Shown: positions 1-12,480 of the stretch, in pieces
How the letters are laid out: every line of letters starts with the position of its first letter
Position numbering within the stretch: the first letter of the stretch is position 1
Assembly (NCBI GenBank): GCA_003344405.1
Contig: NOWV01000168.1
Coordinates: 62,001-126,000 of the forward strand
Direction of reading: 5' to 3'
DNA from: Trichoplax sp. H2
Taxonomy: Eukaryota > Placozoa > Uniplacotomia > Trichoplacea
DNA: 64,000 bases
Made by a program: the position numbers and the translations under genes
The notes under the pieces: generated by a model
What the model was told of the DNA's origin: nothing
The model's database searches: none
The model's input: only the letters and a program-made list of their open reading frames with translations

Positions 1-118
1 TAGATCCCTCGCTCGTTATACTTCGCGTACTAAGTACATGTACAGTATTTGTGTTTATACTCGACTCATTATGCTTGTATTTGCTTAAATGGAATAAATA
101 TCTATTACTATTTCTTAG
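1..118 (+). other. 3' part of an intron of the SUGCT-like gene
   Basis: This is non-coding sequence ending in TTTCTTAG at 111-118, just before the first visible exon. The exon begins with one base that completes a codon (phase 2), so an upstream coding exon must exist outside the window. The first 45 bases resemble a stretch near 47400 (see findings). Confidence 0.8.
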
Positions 119-2750
119 AGTTTTAGCTGGGCCGTATACAACAATGGTGCTTGGTGATCTTGGAGCTGAAGTAATTAAAATTGAGAAACCAGGTTAGTAT
201 GATTACAATAAGAATTTAAAAGCGAGCATCATCCTATACTATAGGAGTGATACAACCGTTGATAGTGATATGCTATCCGATGATGATTTACAACATAGGA
301 GTATACATACTTCCTGCCTAATCTTGATCGGTACAGTTCATTCTATATAGAGGTAAAAAATGAACTTATAGCATACATTGAATAGGAGATGGTGACGATA
401 CAAGATCTTGGGGTCCTCCATTCGTAAATAGTGAAAGTACCTACTTCCTGTCTATCAATAGAAATAAAAAGGTATAAATTATATTTCGGATGGTCAACTC
501 TGAAATTGCTATTGTATCAGGCTGAGTATAAAATTATGCTATACTATACTTTTATCTTATTGTGGTGAACAATGTTATTAAAATCTACGTATATGTAATT
601 GATTTGTAGTTGTGTAGTCATGATATAAGTAACAAGTTGGATAGTACTTTGAAGATGAACTGGTTCAATAAAGTTATAATTACCAACTCTGTATTAATGT
701 GCGTTAATTTAATAATTCTCTTATGACAGGTGTATTGTATTACCATAGTGACAGTTTTTTTGCTTTATATGCGCAGCAATCATGCTAAAGAAACATGTAT
801 GCTAATTTTAATATTTAGAGTGTTGTTGTTGATCTAAAACGTTCAGAAGGATCCAATCTTGTCAGAAAGGTTAATATCACAATATTTATATTGAATTATA
901 CAAATAATTGTAAACATAAATTGCTTATCACTAATGACTTCTGGTGTGACTGTTTCTCACTTAGTTAGCTGCATCATGCGATATTTTAATTGAAAATTAT
1001 CTACCTGGAAAGTTGGACAAGTATGGATTAGATTATGAAAGTATTCGCGAGTCTTCACCCGGAATCATTTATTGCTCAATATCTGGCTATGGATCAGATG
1101 GACCTTATCGAAATCGTCCTGGCTATGATGTGATTGCTGCCGGTATTGGAGGACTATTGCATATAACAGGACCTGAGGTAATACTATCGTTGAGTGAAAT
1201 AGCAATGGCATAGAATATCAACTTACCTTGTCAATATTCTTGTACTGTGTTACATCCCCTACGGAATTTAAATTAAATCTTAATTATCTTACCATACCTT
1301 GCATATCTGACGTACTTTTAGTAAAGTTTTGGATATGTTAACATCAGTAGTTTGGAGGATCTAGGTAGTTGCATTTAATGGTAGCATTTCTAACGCGCAA
1401 TAAATAATAGGATAAAAGTCACTCTGGAATACTAGATGATTTATATTTAATTTGTGCTTCATTTGAAAGGGTGGAGATCCCTGTAAAGCTGGCATTCCAG
1501 TTACGGATATGGCTACGGGATTATATGCTTCCACTTCAATTATAGCTGCTTTAGTAGAGAAACATAAGAGTGGAGTAGGTCAAAAAATTGAATGTAACCT
1601 GCTGAATACCCAGGTAACGATTAGAATTTGATGTTACGAACCTATAGCTTTTATCATATTGTACATCTTTACTAATAAAAGTATTCTTCAATTGATTAAG
1701 GTAGCAATGTTAAGCTATGTTGCTGCTGCTTATCTAAATGGTGGACTGGAATGGCATCGTTGGGGAACAGCTCATGGTAGTATTGTACCTTATCAGGTGC
1801 AGTATAATTCTTAAACTATTTACCTATACGATCTATAATTCGTGCAATATTATACACCTGTGTTGTGTTCACCATCTAACTAGTATTAACATATCATCAT
1901 ATACAAGGCATTCAAAACGGCCGACAGCTACATTGTTGTAGGAGCTGGAAATAACACTCAGTTTCAACAATTATGCAAGGTAAATGTAGTAAATTAAAAT
2001 AAAAATACCAACAAATCGATTTAATAATATCCAGATACATCATTAAGTTATCAACTTTCACCGTTATTAATAGATAATACAACTAGATAATTTAGCTGAT
2101 GATCCACGATTTAAAACAAATGATCTGAGAGTCAAGTATCGGAATGATCTAATAAACACTCTGAGTGAACGGTAAGAAGATAGACACAATCATGTCGTAA
2201 TATGTGATAAGTAGAGGCTTAACATACTGATATTATTTTCTTAACCTCCCTGTATCACTTTTTAGATTTCAACAAGCAACAACAAGCAAATGGCTGGAGC
2301 GCTTAGAGAATTGTGGATTTCCCTATGGCCCAATTAATACAATAGGACAAGTCTTAAACGATCCACAAGTAGTACACAATGGTCTAATTCAGACTGTCGA
2401 AAATGCAAATTCCGATAAAGTTGATATTATCGGTAAGGCATCCTAATTAACTTTGTTAGTTATTAGAAATGATTGTAATCGATACATGGTTGAGGCAGAT
2501 GCTATAGAGTAATCTTACCGTACCAGTTTCTTTTGATGAAAAGGAGACATACAGCAGTAATTGCTATTAATACATAGGTATTTGATATTGTAAAGGTCCT
2601 GCAGTTACGTTTAGTGAAAGCCAAAATCGAATTCGATCTCCTCCGCCGCTATTAGGACAACATACAAGAGAAGTTTTGAAAGCAGAGCTAGGACTCGATA
2701 AAGACAACATAGACAGACTGCATAAAGAGAACATTATTTATTGTGCATAA
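119..2750 (+). CDS. SUGCT: Succinyl-CoA:glutarate CoA-transferase-like protein (class III CoA-transferase), 5'-truncated
   Basis: Ten exons can be joined in frame: 119-192, 386-471, 819-869, 965-1177, 1470-1613, 1701-1796, 1908-1979, 2074-2171, 2266-2432 and 2596-2750 (TAA stop). They give about 385 residues; human SUGCT is roughly 440, so the missing part should be the first exon(s) with the start and mitochondrial leader, left of the window. Family marks seen are [20 protein letters not shown] in the first visible exon, [28 protein letters not shown] and [13 protein letters not shown] near the C terminus. The Asp of TDMATGLYA (codon 1506-1508) aligns with the catalytic Asp of formyl-CoA transferase-type enzymes. 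In animals the enzyme moves CoA from succinyl-CoA to glutarate in mitochondria. Introns are short (83-347 bp) and GT-AG. A related class III transferase is possible, but the match along the whole length favours SUGCT. Confidence 0.93.
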
Positions 2751-3064
2751 GACCTTAATATTTACAGTATTCAATACTGTAGTAATATCAGTAAAGCTAG
2801 CTAGCTATGGGTGTAGACATTGCAGAATACGATATAACGTATTATTTTTTTTAAAATGGTATCCAATTTAGGCAAGACCCCGCAGCTCATAGTAGCTCTG
2901 TAATAAGGGAACTAGTATTAAACTAAGTGTGTACTACAATGTTGAACTTTTAAGCTGATAATAGCTAAAGCGATCAGATAAAAAATATGTGTATGAAAAA
3001 TGTTCTATCCTCTCTTTATGAAACTATATTACTTAGTAAGGAATTATGTCACGTTAAAAAGAAG

Positions 3065-3070
3065 AATAAA
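3065..3070 (+). promoter_or_regulatory. Possible poly(A) signal AATAAA for the SUGCT-like gene
   Basis: This AATAAA lies about 315 bases after the stop codon at 2748-2750, on the coding strand. In DNA this rich in A and T the hexamer is common by chance, so this is only a candidate. Confidence 0.3.
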
Positions 3071-3891
3071 TTGATTAAAGGCAAATTTTAAAATTAATCA
3101 GTCGACCCTTTGATATAGTATCTACTGTACGTTAATGAATCAGGTTTTGAATTGATCTTATCATATTTGCCCGTTACTGCACAGTAAATCGCTAGTAACT
3201 AAACAGTAGTTCGAAAATTACTGTAATAATATTATACCGCACATTTGCATCATCAGGTTTTGAGAGTTGATATACTACAACAACCGATTAAGGACAATAC
3301 CATGGATTTGGGTTGAACAAATTTGAATTTTTGCTGCATAAATATCGCTGAAATAAGTATTATTTGATTCACCATTGATTGTTTGATCGAGTCTCATCTA
3401 ATTAAAATAGATTGACTTGTAAATGACACACCGAAAAGGATAAACTGTATTATCCGATAGTAATTCCTAAATAAAGTAAAAAGTATAAATATAGTCGTTT
3501 ACAGTCACGTGAAGTATGTACTAGCGACAAATCGACTAGTTCTTCATAAAAGACAGGTTGCTACATCAACTAGACTGTATTCATTGTAGCAATTGCTATA
3601 GTATAACAAATCCTTTTGGTACACCGGGTATACAGGTTAAAAGGCATTTATTGCCAATTTATTTATTGAACCATTAGTAGACCAATGGTTAAGTGACCCA
3701 ATAAACTGTTTCAGCGTCATTTTTGGTACGCAAATTGATCTTGAACGGTGTGTCAGTGACTACTAAACCCTGACTATACCCAAAATGATACTCAAACTTT
3801 CATCTTAGAAAAAATAGGTAGGGAGGGAGTTTGAGAGGGACTGGTGGATGAGTTTAGCCTCATTTTGGCTAGGAAATTTGACATCTACATT

Positions 3892-3905
3892 CTACAGTAC
3901 TGTAG
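3892..3905. repeat. 14-bp perfect palindrome CTACAGTACTGTAG
   Basis: The 14 bases equal their own reverse complement. A second short palindrome, TACTGCAGTA, follows within 20 bases. Both belong to the cluster of TACAGTA-like words upstream of MOB4. Function unknown. Confidence 0.8.
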
Positions 3906-4577
3906 TATTATTGTACTGCAGTAGTTGCTCTTCGACTTATGGTTGCCGTATTAATTTGAATAACATTGATGATTTAAAGTTACTGCTTCCAAGCAGAGAT
4001 TAGCAATAGGCATGGAATACAATATATTATTACTTAATTTAGAAAAAATGGGTCAATTCAGAATCGACTGCCTGCATACTAAAGTACTGCATCAAGAAGT
4101 GTTGAACACAATTTGTTGACGAAATGAGGCCAAATATCTGTCCGTCGAAAGGAGTGTCCAGCCTAGGTATTCTTCTAGTGGTCCATGACCGTGTGTTGCA
4201 TACTAAAGAGTCTTTCTAAACTATCGGATTCTAGAGTGGGACTGGATTTTTTCGTATTTCCGAGTACAGTACTACGCAGAACACTGCTGTAGTGTATATT
4301 AGTGAATTAAAATTATTATATAATGCGATGGGATGGAGCGGGATGAGATAAAATTGATCAAATGTTGCAGACTTCTGCTGTACAGTATAAAATCGACATT
4401 TTCAAGTCTTCCTCAATGCATTACTATCGATATGTAAAATACATGTCGTGAGTTAAGGTATCAGATACACAACAGTATATAGACATTCTATGTTGGTGGA
4501 TGACATCTCTTTTTACACAATTGTGCAAGATCAAGCCTGCTGGTAGCCAGTGGGACCATACTGCCAAACTTGTCTGC

Positions 4578-4598
4578 TGTACAGTGTACAGTGTACAG
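4578..4598 (+). repeat. Short tandem repeat (TGTACAG)x3
   Basis: Three exact, head-to-tail copies of the 7-mer TGTACAG. Related words follow at about 4620 and 4670. It lies some 360 bp upstream of the MOB4 start codon. Confidence 0.85.
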
Positions 4599-4956
4599 TA
4601 AAGACCCTTCTAGAGTACAATGTACTGTAACCGATCCGGTAATAGTGATCCAGTAGCGTACGACCGTACAGTACTTGAACCGAGTGCAGTACGTGTACAC
4701 TAGCGGTCAACTGTCAACGGTCAGCAGACTACGTAGGTACGACTGTAAATTAGCGTGAATCTAGTAGTGGATGACACGCACGCACAGTCAGTCATTAGAG
4801 GTGAATTGCTGTTCCTGTGGAACATTGATCCCAGCACGACAAGAAAGCCACAGTGAAATTTTTCTCACCAGTTCGTCCATTGCCCTCTTCAATTTGGACA
4901 ATTAGTTGAATGATTTTACAAGTTTGCACAAGGTGAAGAGGAAATTAAGCAATCAG

Positions 4957-7900
4957 ATGGAGGATATTCTAGCGGATAGCGACGCTATGGTACATCGTAA
5001 TCGACCTGGAACAAAATCGAAGGTAAGCGAGATATTGCAGTGTACTGTACTGGACTGGTTTTCCTTGTCAACATGATCCCCAAAGACGATGGGCTAGGAG
5101 CGAGGATATTTTACATACAAAGATGAAATTTGACTTTCAGTCTACAGTATTCACTTTTATACAACAACAGCTTAAAGATGGAGGTTTTCTGTCCTTTGTA
5201 ATTTATTATCCATGTATTGCACCAGTGAAATGGATAGTTTCTGATATGATAATAATTATTGAATTGAAGAAAAAGTTGGAGCTACGGTATACTGGACATT
5301 CTCCTACTTTCCACCTACTACAGTACGAGTATCATATTGTACCATTGGCATAGACTTGCTGGATCGACGCGTATATCATGTTATTTGGTAGAAGCAAACT
5401 TGAGTTGAGTTTACAATACTGTACAATTATTTCAACGCTTGTTGGATTGCATCAAGAATCAGCTTTTATGTCCAAGTTACATGCTATTTCTCCATACAAC
5501 TGCTACATGGACTATCCCATGAAATAATTGATTGCTTGACAGGAAAATTACTCCTGACTTATATCGAACTGATAGTACTTTGCTTGCCTTTCAAATGCCA
5601 TACAAGAGATCTCAGATCAAGTTGATCCGATATCTCATAGATAGTCTGCAAAAAAATTCATTCATTGTTTCGTTGTTTGTATGGAGAGATGATTAGGAAT
5701 GATATGTAGCAAAAAGTCAAAAAACGTATCAACTCTTTCCTTATTTGTGCCGAGAGACGATTAGAAATGATACGTAGCAAAAAGTCAATTTACTTGATCA
5801 TAGGAAGGTTGCAAGGCCTGTTATTTCCAATTGGTGAAACTGTACGTGATGTTTGATTTCATTGCCCCTATCTCTCGTCACTTTAGCTGTGCATTTAAAA
5901 TTTTAACGCTAATGACAACGTCAGCGATTCATGTTGATACACTGTAGTTACTACAGTGTAGTATCGTCATCCCTCCAAGAAAATTCGTCAATGACAAAAG
6001 CAATTCGTTGAGGATACGTATACTGCCACAATCGCAAATAGCAATGCGCCAGAGTCGTATTTTGTGATCATATTGATTTTGCACCATAGCTGAACGTAGG
6101 AATACAAACTTGACAGCTTTAATCGTGCCTGGAATTCATCTTGACTATACTCATTTTGATGACTGAGATAGATTATAATGTCAATACCTTAGAATACTTG
6201 TAATCTACAGTGCTAGTTTAATAAAGCGATGAAAGGATCCTTCCAACGCAATATTATTACATACTGGATTGACAAATATTTCCAATTGAAAATATTAGTA
6301 CAGTGCATGATCCTATTAACCACGCTACTGTTTTATGTATTATCGATACCAAAGCTGTTATTGTATATTTATTACTCTAGGCTATGAACCGGTGGCCTGA
6401 TATCGAATTTGATGACATGGATTCTATACTTTGTGTACAACAGGTATTGACTGCCATATAGTACTTACTCGTACATGCTTATTACGTAGTTTTTAATGTG
6501 GAATAGGTCATGGACTCTTGTCCATGCCTATCACTTGATGATACATAATACACAATTCGTATATTAAAGTGAATTATTCCTTCATTATTTGACAATTACA
6601 ACAAAACATATTTCGACGGTTCGTTCAACCACAATAATAACTTGATTGCAATTTTAGAACGACTGTACTATATAAGCGATACGAGAAGACCTAATTTTGA
6701 AATATTTTAGCAGTTGACTTGTAGATGTAAAACCTTAACAGAATGTCAATAAAACAGTACTTCAATTATAGACTTTTAACTGAACAAACTTGTGAACTTA
6801 TTAACGTAAATTTTTGTGCTATATGCCAGTGCTGTTCTAAATATCAACTTATCAGTATGGGGACAATTAATCTATTACAGCGATTTATTACTGCATTGAG
6901 TAGCTAATTTTAATGTTGAAAAATGTATACTTACTGTATACACTATTTGAAAAAGCTAAGTACAATCTCTATTTCATTGTTAGATAATTCAGCAACGAAT
7001 TAAGGATGATGCGTCGAATATACAAGTAATAATTAATCCTCCTCCATCTCAAGACGAAGATGTTTGGAAATACGAACATATCAGGTAACCTTATATAACT
7101 GCTGTCAATGGCTAAATGAGATAGCATCTTGGTATTAGAAAAATAAAAATTTTATTATTCCTAGGCAATTTTGTCAAGAACTGAATGGATTAGCGGTCCT
7201 GTTACAGGTTATAATCTTCATGCTATTTATTTATGATATTATGATCTAAGTATCATTTTCTATGGACTGTTCTTGCCAAACTAATGGACATTGGATGCAA
7301 CGAATTTTTTTGGCAATATTATTTATTAAATCATTATATAACTAATATCAATGTTTTTGGGAAATTAGGCTGAATGCAACCCAACCAGTTGCCCGCAGAT
7401 GATGGCAACAGAACAGTGGATTTACTTATGTGCTGCCCATAAAATACCAAAAGAGGTAAATGATGAACAATTTATGTAGAAAGTATCGATCCATTGGTGT
7501 AATCATTACGCTGGTGCAATGGATGATTAGCAATGTCTTTTTAAGACTTTCATCATTTTACTCTTACAGTGTCCAGCAATCGACTACACAAGACATACTT
7601 TAGATGGCGCTGCTGTATTATTAAATAGCAATAAATACTTCTCTAGTCGGTAAGGACTATGATTTGCGAATAAAAAAAAATGAATAGTAATCTAAGTGAC
7701 CTAACATGTGAAATTCAAATTGTTACTATAGGGTGACAATAAAAGATACATCCGTAGCAAAGTTGGCTTCAGTGTGTCGTAGGCTATACAGAATCTTTTC
7801 TCATGCCTTTTATCATCATCGGGCTCAATTTGATATCTTCGAGGTTTGTTATAGCTTCAACTTAGATACGATTATGAAATATGCTTTATCTGTGTCATTA

Positions 7901-8050
7901 CTACATATCTTATCTTTCCTTCAGACTGAGACCTTTCTTTGTGAGCGGTTTACTGCTTTTGCAAAAAAGTACGAGCTAATGACCGGAGAAAGTTTAATTG
8001 TAACCCTGAATCATGATAGTAACGCAGATAGCGAAGGTATGGAATCATGA
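4957..8050 (+). CDS. MOB4: MOB4 / phocein, MOB kinase-activator family member
   Basis: Eight exons join in frame: 4957-5022, 6381-6443, 6984-7084, 7165-7207, 7369-7455, 7570-7649, 7732-7843 and 7925-8050 (TGA stop). They encode 225 residues, the same length as human MOB4. The first exon reads [10 protein letters not shown], then come [53 protein letters not shown] and [17 protein letters not shown]. The MOB zinc site is intact: C-x4-C in CNPTSC and H-x4-H in HAFYHH. MOB4 is a stable subunit of the STRIPAK phosphatase-kinase complex, binding striatin and linking PP2A to GCK kinases; it acts in the cytosol and on membranes. The start was chosen because the 22-residue first exon ends in the conserved NRPGTK just before a GTAAGC donor. 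Intron 1 is 1358 bp; the others are 80-540 bp. Nothing looks broken. Confidence 0.97.
5939..5959. repeat. Perfect short inverted repeat in MOB4 intron 1
   Basis: The arms ACACTGTAGT and ACTACAGTGT are exact reverse complements separated by a single T. It is another member of the TAC(A/T)GTA-type words that crowd this locus. It could form a hairpin in the pre-mRNA or be a dimeric protein site; no function is shown. Confidence 0.8.
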
Positions 8051-10400
8051 CCATGATAAGAGAAGCATTGCATATATGCTTTTATTTGATTAGAAATGTT
8101 TTTAATAGCCGATTTTAGGGCAGATACATCAATTCTGTGAAAGATTAATGGAAGGCTACTTAAGACGAACAGAACATACGATTTTCTTGCATTTTAGTAA
8201 TTAATAGCGATACTATAACTTCATTAATTCAACTAATTTTGTCTAATATGTTTATTTAAACTGACTTTATACTGTAAGTTATTTCGTTATATGTTAAATT
8301 TCAGTGAATGTTAATGTGCATATAAACGTTCATTTTATCTGTCTATGAATATAAATTTTTCGAAGGTATCGTGAATAACAGACAGCAATTTATAGGCATA
8401 ATTATATTATGTAACTAGCCTGCAACTGACCAACAAATTATGATAATCACACAACTACCCTGTAAATATACCTTTTATCTTTAATAGCCTCATAACATTG
8501 CACAATATATTAACACTACTGCTTATAGCTTAGAGCGTGGTAGAGTTTTCATGTATATATATATCTATAGGATTCCATAGTATTTTGAATATATAATCAT
8601 TCTTATATTGGAGATTCTAAATATTTTAATTCTATCATTGCACTGCAATAGCAATAATCGCTTGAAGGTTGATATTAGGATTATGTAACGGACAGTTTGT
8701 CAAATCTTCTCGAATATTGCAATCATTTTTGCTTATAACAAAACATAAGTGGCATTAATTACTTTTTCGTTTTTTACATGCCTAAATTAGCACCTACCTC
8801 TATAATAAATTATAATTGTGAAATTTATGATTGTAACGTTGTTATAAGAGTAGAATTCTTATAAAAAAAACTGAAGTTTAAAAATTATCGATTCTACTAT
8901 TAATACTGCCCGATATCCTACAAATTCTTTAGGTGTAAATTATTACTCAAGGGACAGATGTTATGGACCGCGCGAAGTCAATCAATATCTACCGTTACCA
9001 CCATACTCGTTTCATTGCAAACCATTATAACGTGTACAGTACCGTTGTTTGATCATTGTAGATTCGTTAAAGTTCGAAAAATGATCTGGTCTGTCGTACT
9101 GTTGTAAAGTACAGTAGCCGAAGAATTTGTTATGATAAGATATAAAAGTATGCACAGGGCGAAGGTCAATCTACGTTACTGTAGCGGACGATAATTTTCT
9201 TCGTAATGAATGAGTGCTATGGAAATATACTGGCAAGAGGATTATAAGCTTGGTTTAAATATTTACTGACATCATGATCTATCATAAAATTTATAGATAT
9301 TGATATTTTAATCGTATAGGATGCCAACGAGGGAGTACTCAGGAAGCAACATTTAAGTTATCTATTGTTTTTAGCGCAGAAGCATTTTCTAAAGATATAT
9401 TGCAATAGGTATTTGGCGACTCTTGTACAGAGAATGGGAATGTTAGTCAATTTACAAAAGGTTTAAAATGGCTTAGTTCTTAAAGTAGGGAACGTCCGAT
9501 AGCAGCTATAGCACTTGCAATACTATACGATTGTGCATGTCTGAATGATTGTTAGAAAGAATAAATAATTTCATTTGCCAAAGCTAATTACAAATATTAT
9601 AGTATTTAATGATTGGACACTGATCATCACTGTACTAGACAAAGGATTTTTCGTTGTATAAACTAATCTCGTGAGAATCTTACTGCCATTAGATCGATCT
9701 TGTATGATATTCTAGGATAGTCTTCATGTACAGTAGACAAGAGCCTCACTGAATGTTATGCTCTTATTAATCAGTAAGAATATTTACAATAATTCTATGT
9801 TATAATTAGTTTCTACCACGTTTACAGAATTATGAAGAGTACTTGCGTGATGAGGTATGGATACTTTTCCATATTCGTAATTGAGCATAAAAACTGAGTT
9901 TACCACAAGGATAGTTTCCATAGACGAGCATGAAAATCATACGTACACTTCACAATAGCATAGACAAACCTAGTTACCGTATCAAATATGTGAAACTTAT
10001 TGGATCGAACTAGACTAAACTTTCACATAACTTGCATCATATGTAGTAGGATAGCACGTAAAATGTTCATGCAAAAATATCATACTGATATATTGTACGA
10101 CTATATATACTAATCCTACATAAGGTAGAATAATGTACCTGTAAATGAAATAGGCTATATCCGATTTATGCTTATAAAAGTAGCGTAATCACCTCGATAA
10201 GCACATCTAACCGTAATCCTGAAAATACAAACTATCGTTACTAAATATAAAATTTTGTACCCATATTTATTAAAATATCATATTTTCTTCAGAGACTATA
10301 GGAATATATCTTATCCTATCTTAAAATAGAAATAAATTGCGAGACAACAAATGAATTATTTCCTCTCGCTTAGTAAACGAGAACCATCTATAGCCATCAT
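8051..10400. other. Non-coding: MOB4 3' UTR and AT-rich intergenic DNA
   Basis: No exon-like open frame is seen on either strand. An AATAAA at 8814-8819 could end the MOB4 transcript, although it is about 765 bases after the stop. The TACAGTA/TACTGTA words reappear at about 9030-9120 and 9730. Nothing else is recognised. Confidence 0.6.
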
Positions 10401-10529
10401 ACTATAAATTAAGTATATTTTTCGAAGTATTTCTACTGTAGGTAGAGAGAAAGCTGAAATTCAAAACAAGAAATCGGTTTGAAATTTTAAAGCACTAATA
10501 AGTATAATTAGTGTACTAATAGCGTAACT

Positions 10530-11640
10530 AGATTATCAAGTTGACCAAGGTATAACGAATTGCTCATACATTGACATAATCTGTTCATATCAAAGAAAGG
10601 AAAATTATGACTCGTTATAAATACGGAGCGATATAACATTGCACCGCTACTATACTGCTAGAAATATTTACACATACAGAACGAAGACGTAAAATTTAGC
10701 GGAAATAGTCTAAGTCTGTAACTATACTACTAAATAATATGCAGAATTAATATAACTACGTTATGGAATTAATATGATAAATTATTGCCGGATAACAAGA
10801 AAACAAGATTAATTGAATTATTACGTCATAGATGTCACTTCTATATTACAAGTGTTTATTTACATTATAAAATTGATAATAAAGATGAAGGAAGGTATTA
10901 AAGAAAGCAATTTGAGATCATTAAAGCAAACAGCAGATCAGAAGCAGTGCAACTAAGTGATAGTACTAACATAATCTAATCTCGTAAAAGAATATGACGA
11001 TTTATTGAATACGTCATTTATGCCGCATGGACCGTCGTTATCTGCCGGTTTATTTACATGATATAACTGATAATAAGGGGATACATATAGGAAAGATAGG
11101 AAAATTTACGAAAATATTTTAGACTAAAGCATACCAGTAGAACTTCTCCGAAACTATGTAACTCAATTATAATATTATTGACCCGATCCAATCTTGTCTT
11201 TGACAAAGAAAACCGCGATTGATTGAATATTATGTTATGCACACCGGTATTTATGTAACTAGTCCTACTCTGATATAATGTATACCAGCTCAATAAATAT
11301 AGTTGAATATATCCAATATTGAACGAATTCATTATACATACACTTAAAAACATATAATAATAGCATATCTATGGTTTACAATACTATTTGAAAGGATGTG
11401 ATCTTGTCGAAGTAATCCATATTCAGTAAAGGGAAGATAGTGAGGCCAAGAAAAGTGGTTTTAGATGTAATTATATAACTCGCCAGAAATTACATAACTA
11501 GATTATTGGTATTGACATGATCTAAGCTTGTTCCATACCAGAAAGACACGATAATTGAATACTATAACACTTAACTTGATTAAAAAGTCTGTTGATTTTA
11601 ATTGAGCTAAAATTTATCTCATTAACGGATAATTATAAAC
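10530..11640 (+). repeat. Degenerate tandem repeat, unit about 200 bp
   Basis: A block with the pattern TTGACATAATC, then CTTGT, AAGAAAA, CGATT and ATTGAATA recurs near 10570-10610, 10780-10830, 10965-11015, 11178-11230 and 11511-11560. A second shared block, resembling TTTATTTACAT followed by GATAATAA, occurs near 10853 and 11048. Copies have drifted a lot, so unit borders and copy number are approximate. The 99-residue minus-strand open frame at 11054-11353 lies within it and is judged non-coding. Confidence 0.55.
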
Positions 11641-12480
11641 TAAAAAATTTAGTAAATTATTCCCGATAATTATTAATTAGGCAATCATTTGAATTTCCCT
11701 TTTATCTGCGTTTTAATAAAAAACACAAAATTTCCAAGTATAATATCATGACAGTATGAGATACGATAATTATTTATTAACAGTAATTAACCCTTGGTAG
11801 ATATTGCAATCTATTCGTTTATTCTATTTTCTTATTTATAATATACGAGATCAAGAGGAAAATTATAAAATTGAAAATTTATTATTGTGTCTGTTCATTG
11901 TCCATTAGTAAATAATACCAATTTTGAATAACAATAACTATATTATCGGTAATATATTACAACTGCCAAGGATAAAACGTGACGATCATTTAAATAGAAA
12001 TTATTAACTAGCTTAGAGTCCGAGGAGGAAGAAGTAAGGAAATTATGAAATAGACAAGAGCTTCATGTCTATATCGATCCAATAGAAGTAGCAGCAATAT
12101 AAGGTTAGAGTGGATACGCTTAGAAAACGGAAGATTTCTAGAATTTTTAGTAGAATGGGAATTTTTTATTTTTAATCTATTTTCTTTATGATCTGTACAA
12201 TTTATTGATAATGAATTAAACTCTACATTAACCTTTAACAAATTTAGTACTTATTACTAGCTATATTGACCGCCGTAGCGCTAGTATCTTATCCTTGTTT
12301 TTACATAGCGGTATGAAACTTAAACATATTACCATGACAGATTAGGTTAAAACAAGAAAATAAAGTAGATTAATTGACATTTTAATAAATTCATCATTAA
12401 CTTAAATCTCTATCTCAACACGTATCTCAATTTGGGTTCATGATGTACGGTACAATAGTTAAACGAGACTGTTTGCTTGA
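11641..12480. other. AT-rich non-coding DNA, no feature seen
   Basis: Very AT-rich sequence between two repeat regions. Nothing coding or structured is recognised. Confidence 0.5.

Larger units (their letters stand above)
2751..4956. other. Intergenic: SUGCT 3' UTR and MOB4 promoter/5' UTR; many TACAGTA/TACTGTA words
   Basis: I see no coding exon here. A possible poly(A) signal for the upstream gene is at 3065-3070. The right half is rich in the short words TACAGTA and TACTGTA, including a 14-bp perfect palindrome at 3892-3905 and three tandem TGTACAG units at 4578-4598. The MOB4 promoter must lie at the right end, but I cannot place a TATA box or transcription start. A 70-residue minus-strand open frame at 4488-4700 runs through the same short words and is taken as chance. 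Confidence 0.6.

Noticed and set aside
7733-8050. 105-residue single open frame
   Set aside because: It is MOB4 exon 7 read through its intron into exon 8; the spliced model matches MOB4, the unspliced one does not.
11054-11353. 99-residue minus-strand open frame
   Set aside because: It overlaps the degenerate ~200-bp array, is rich in Ile/Leu/Tyr/Ser as random AT-rich frames are, and has no motif.
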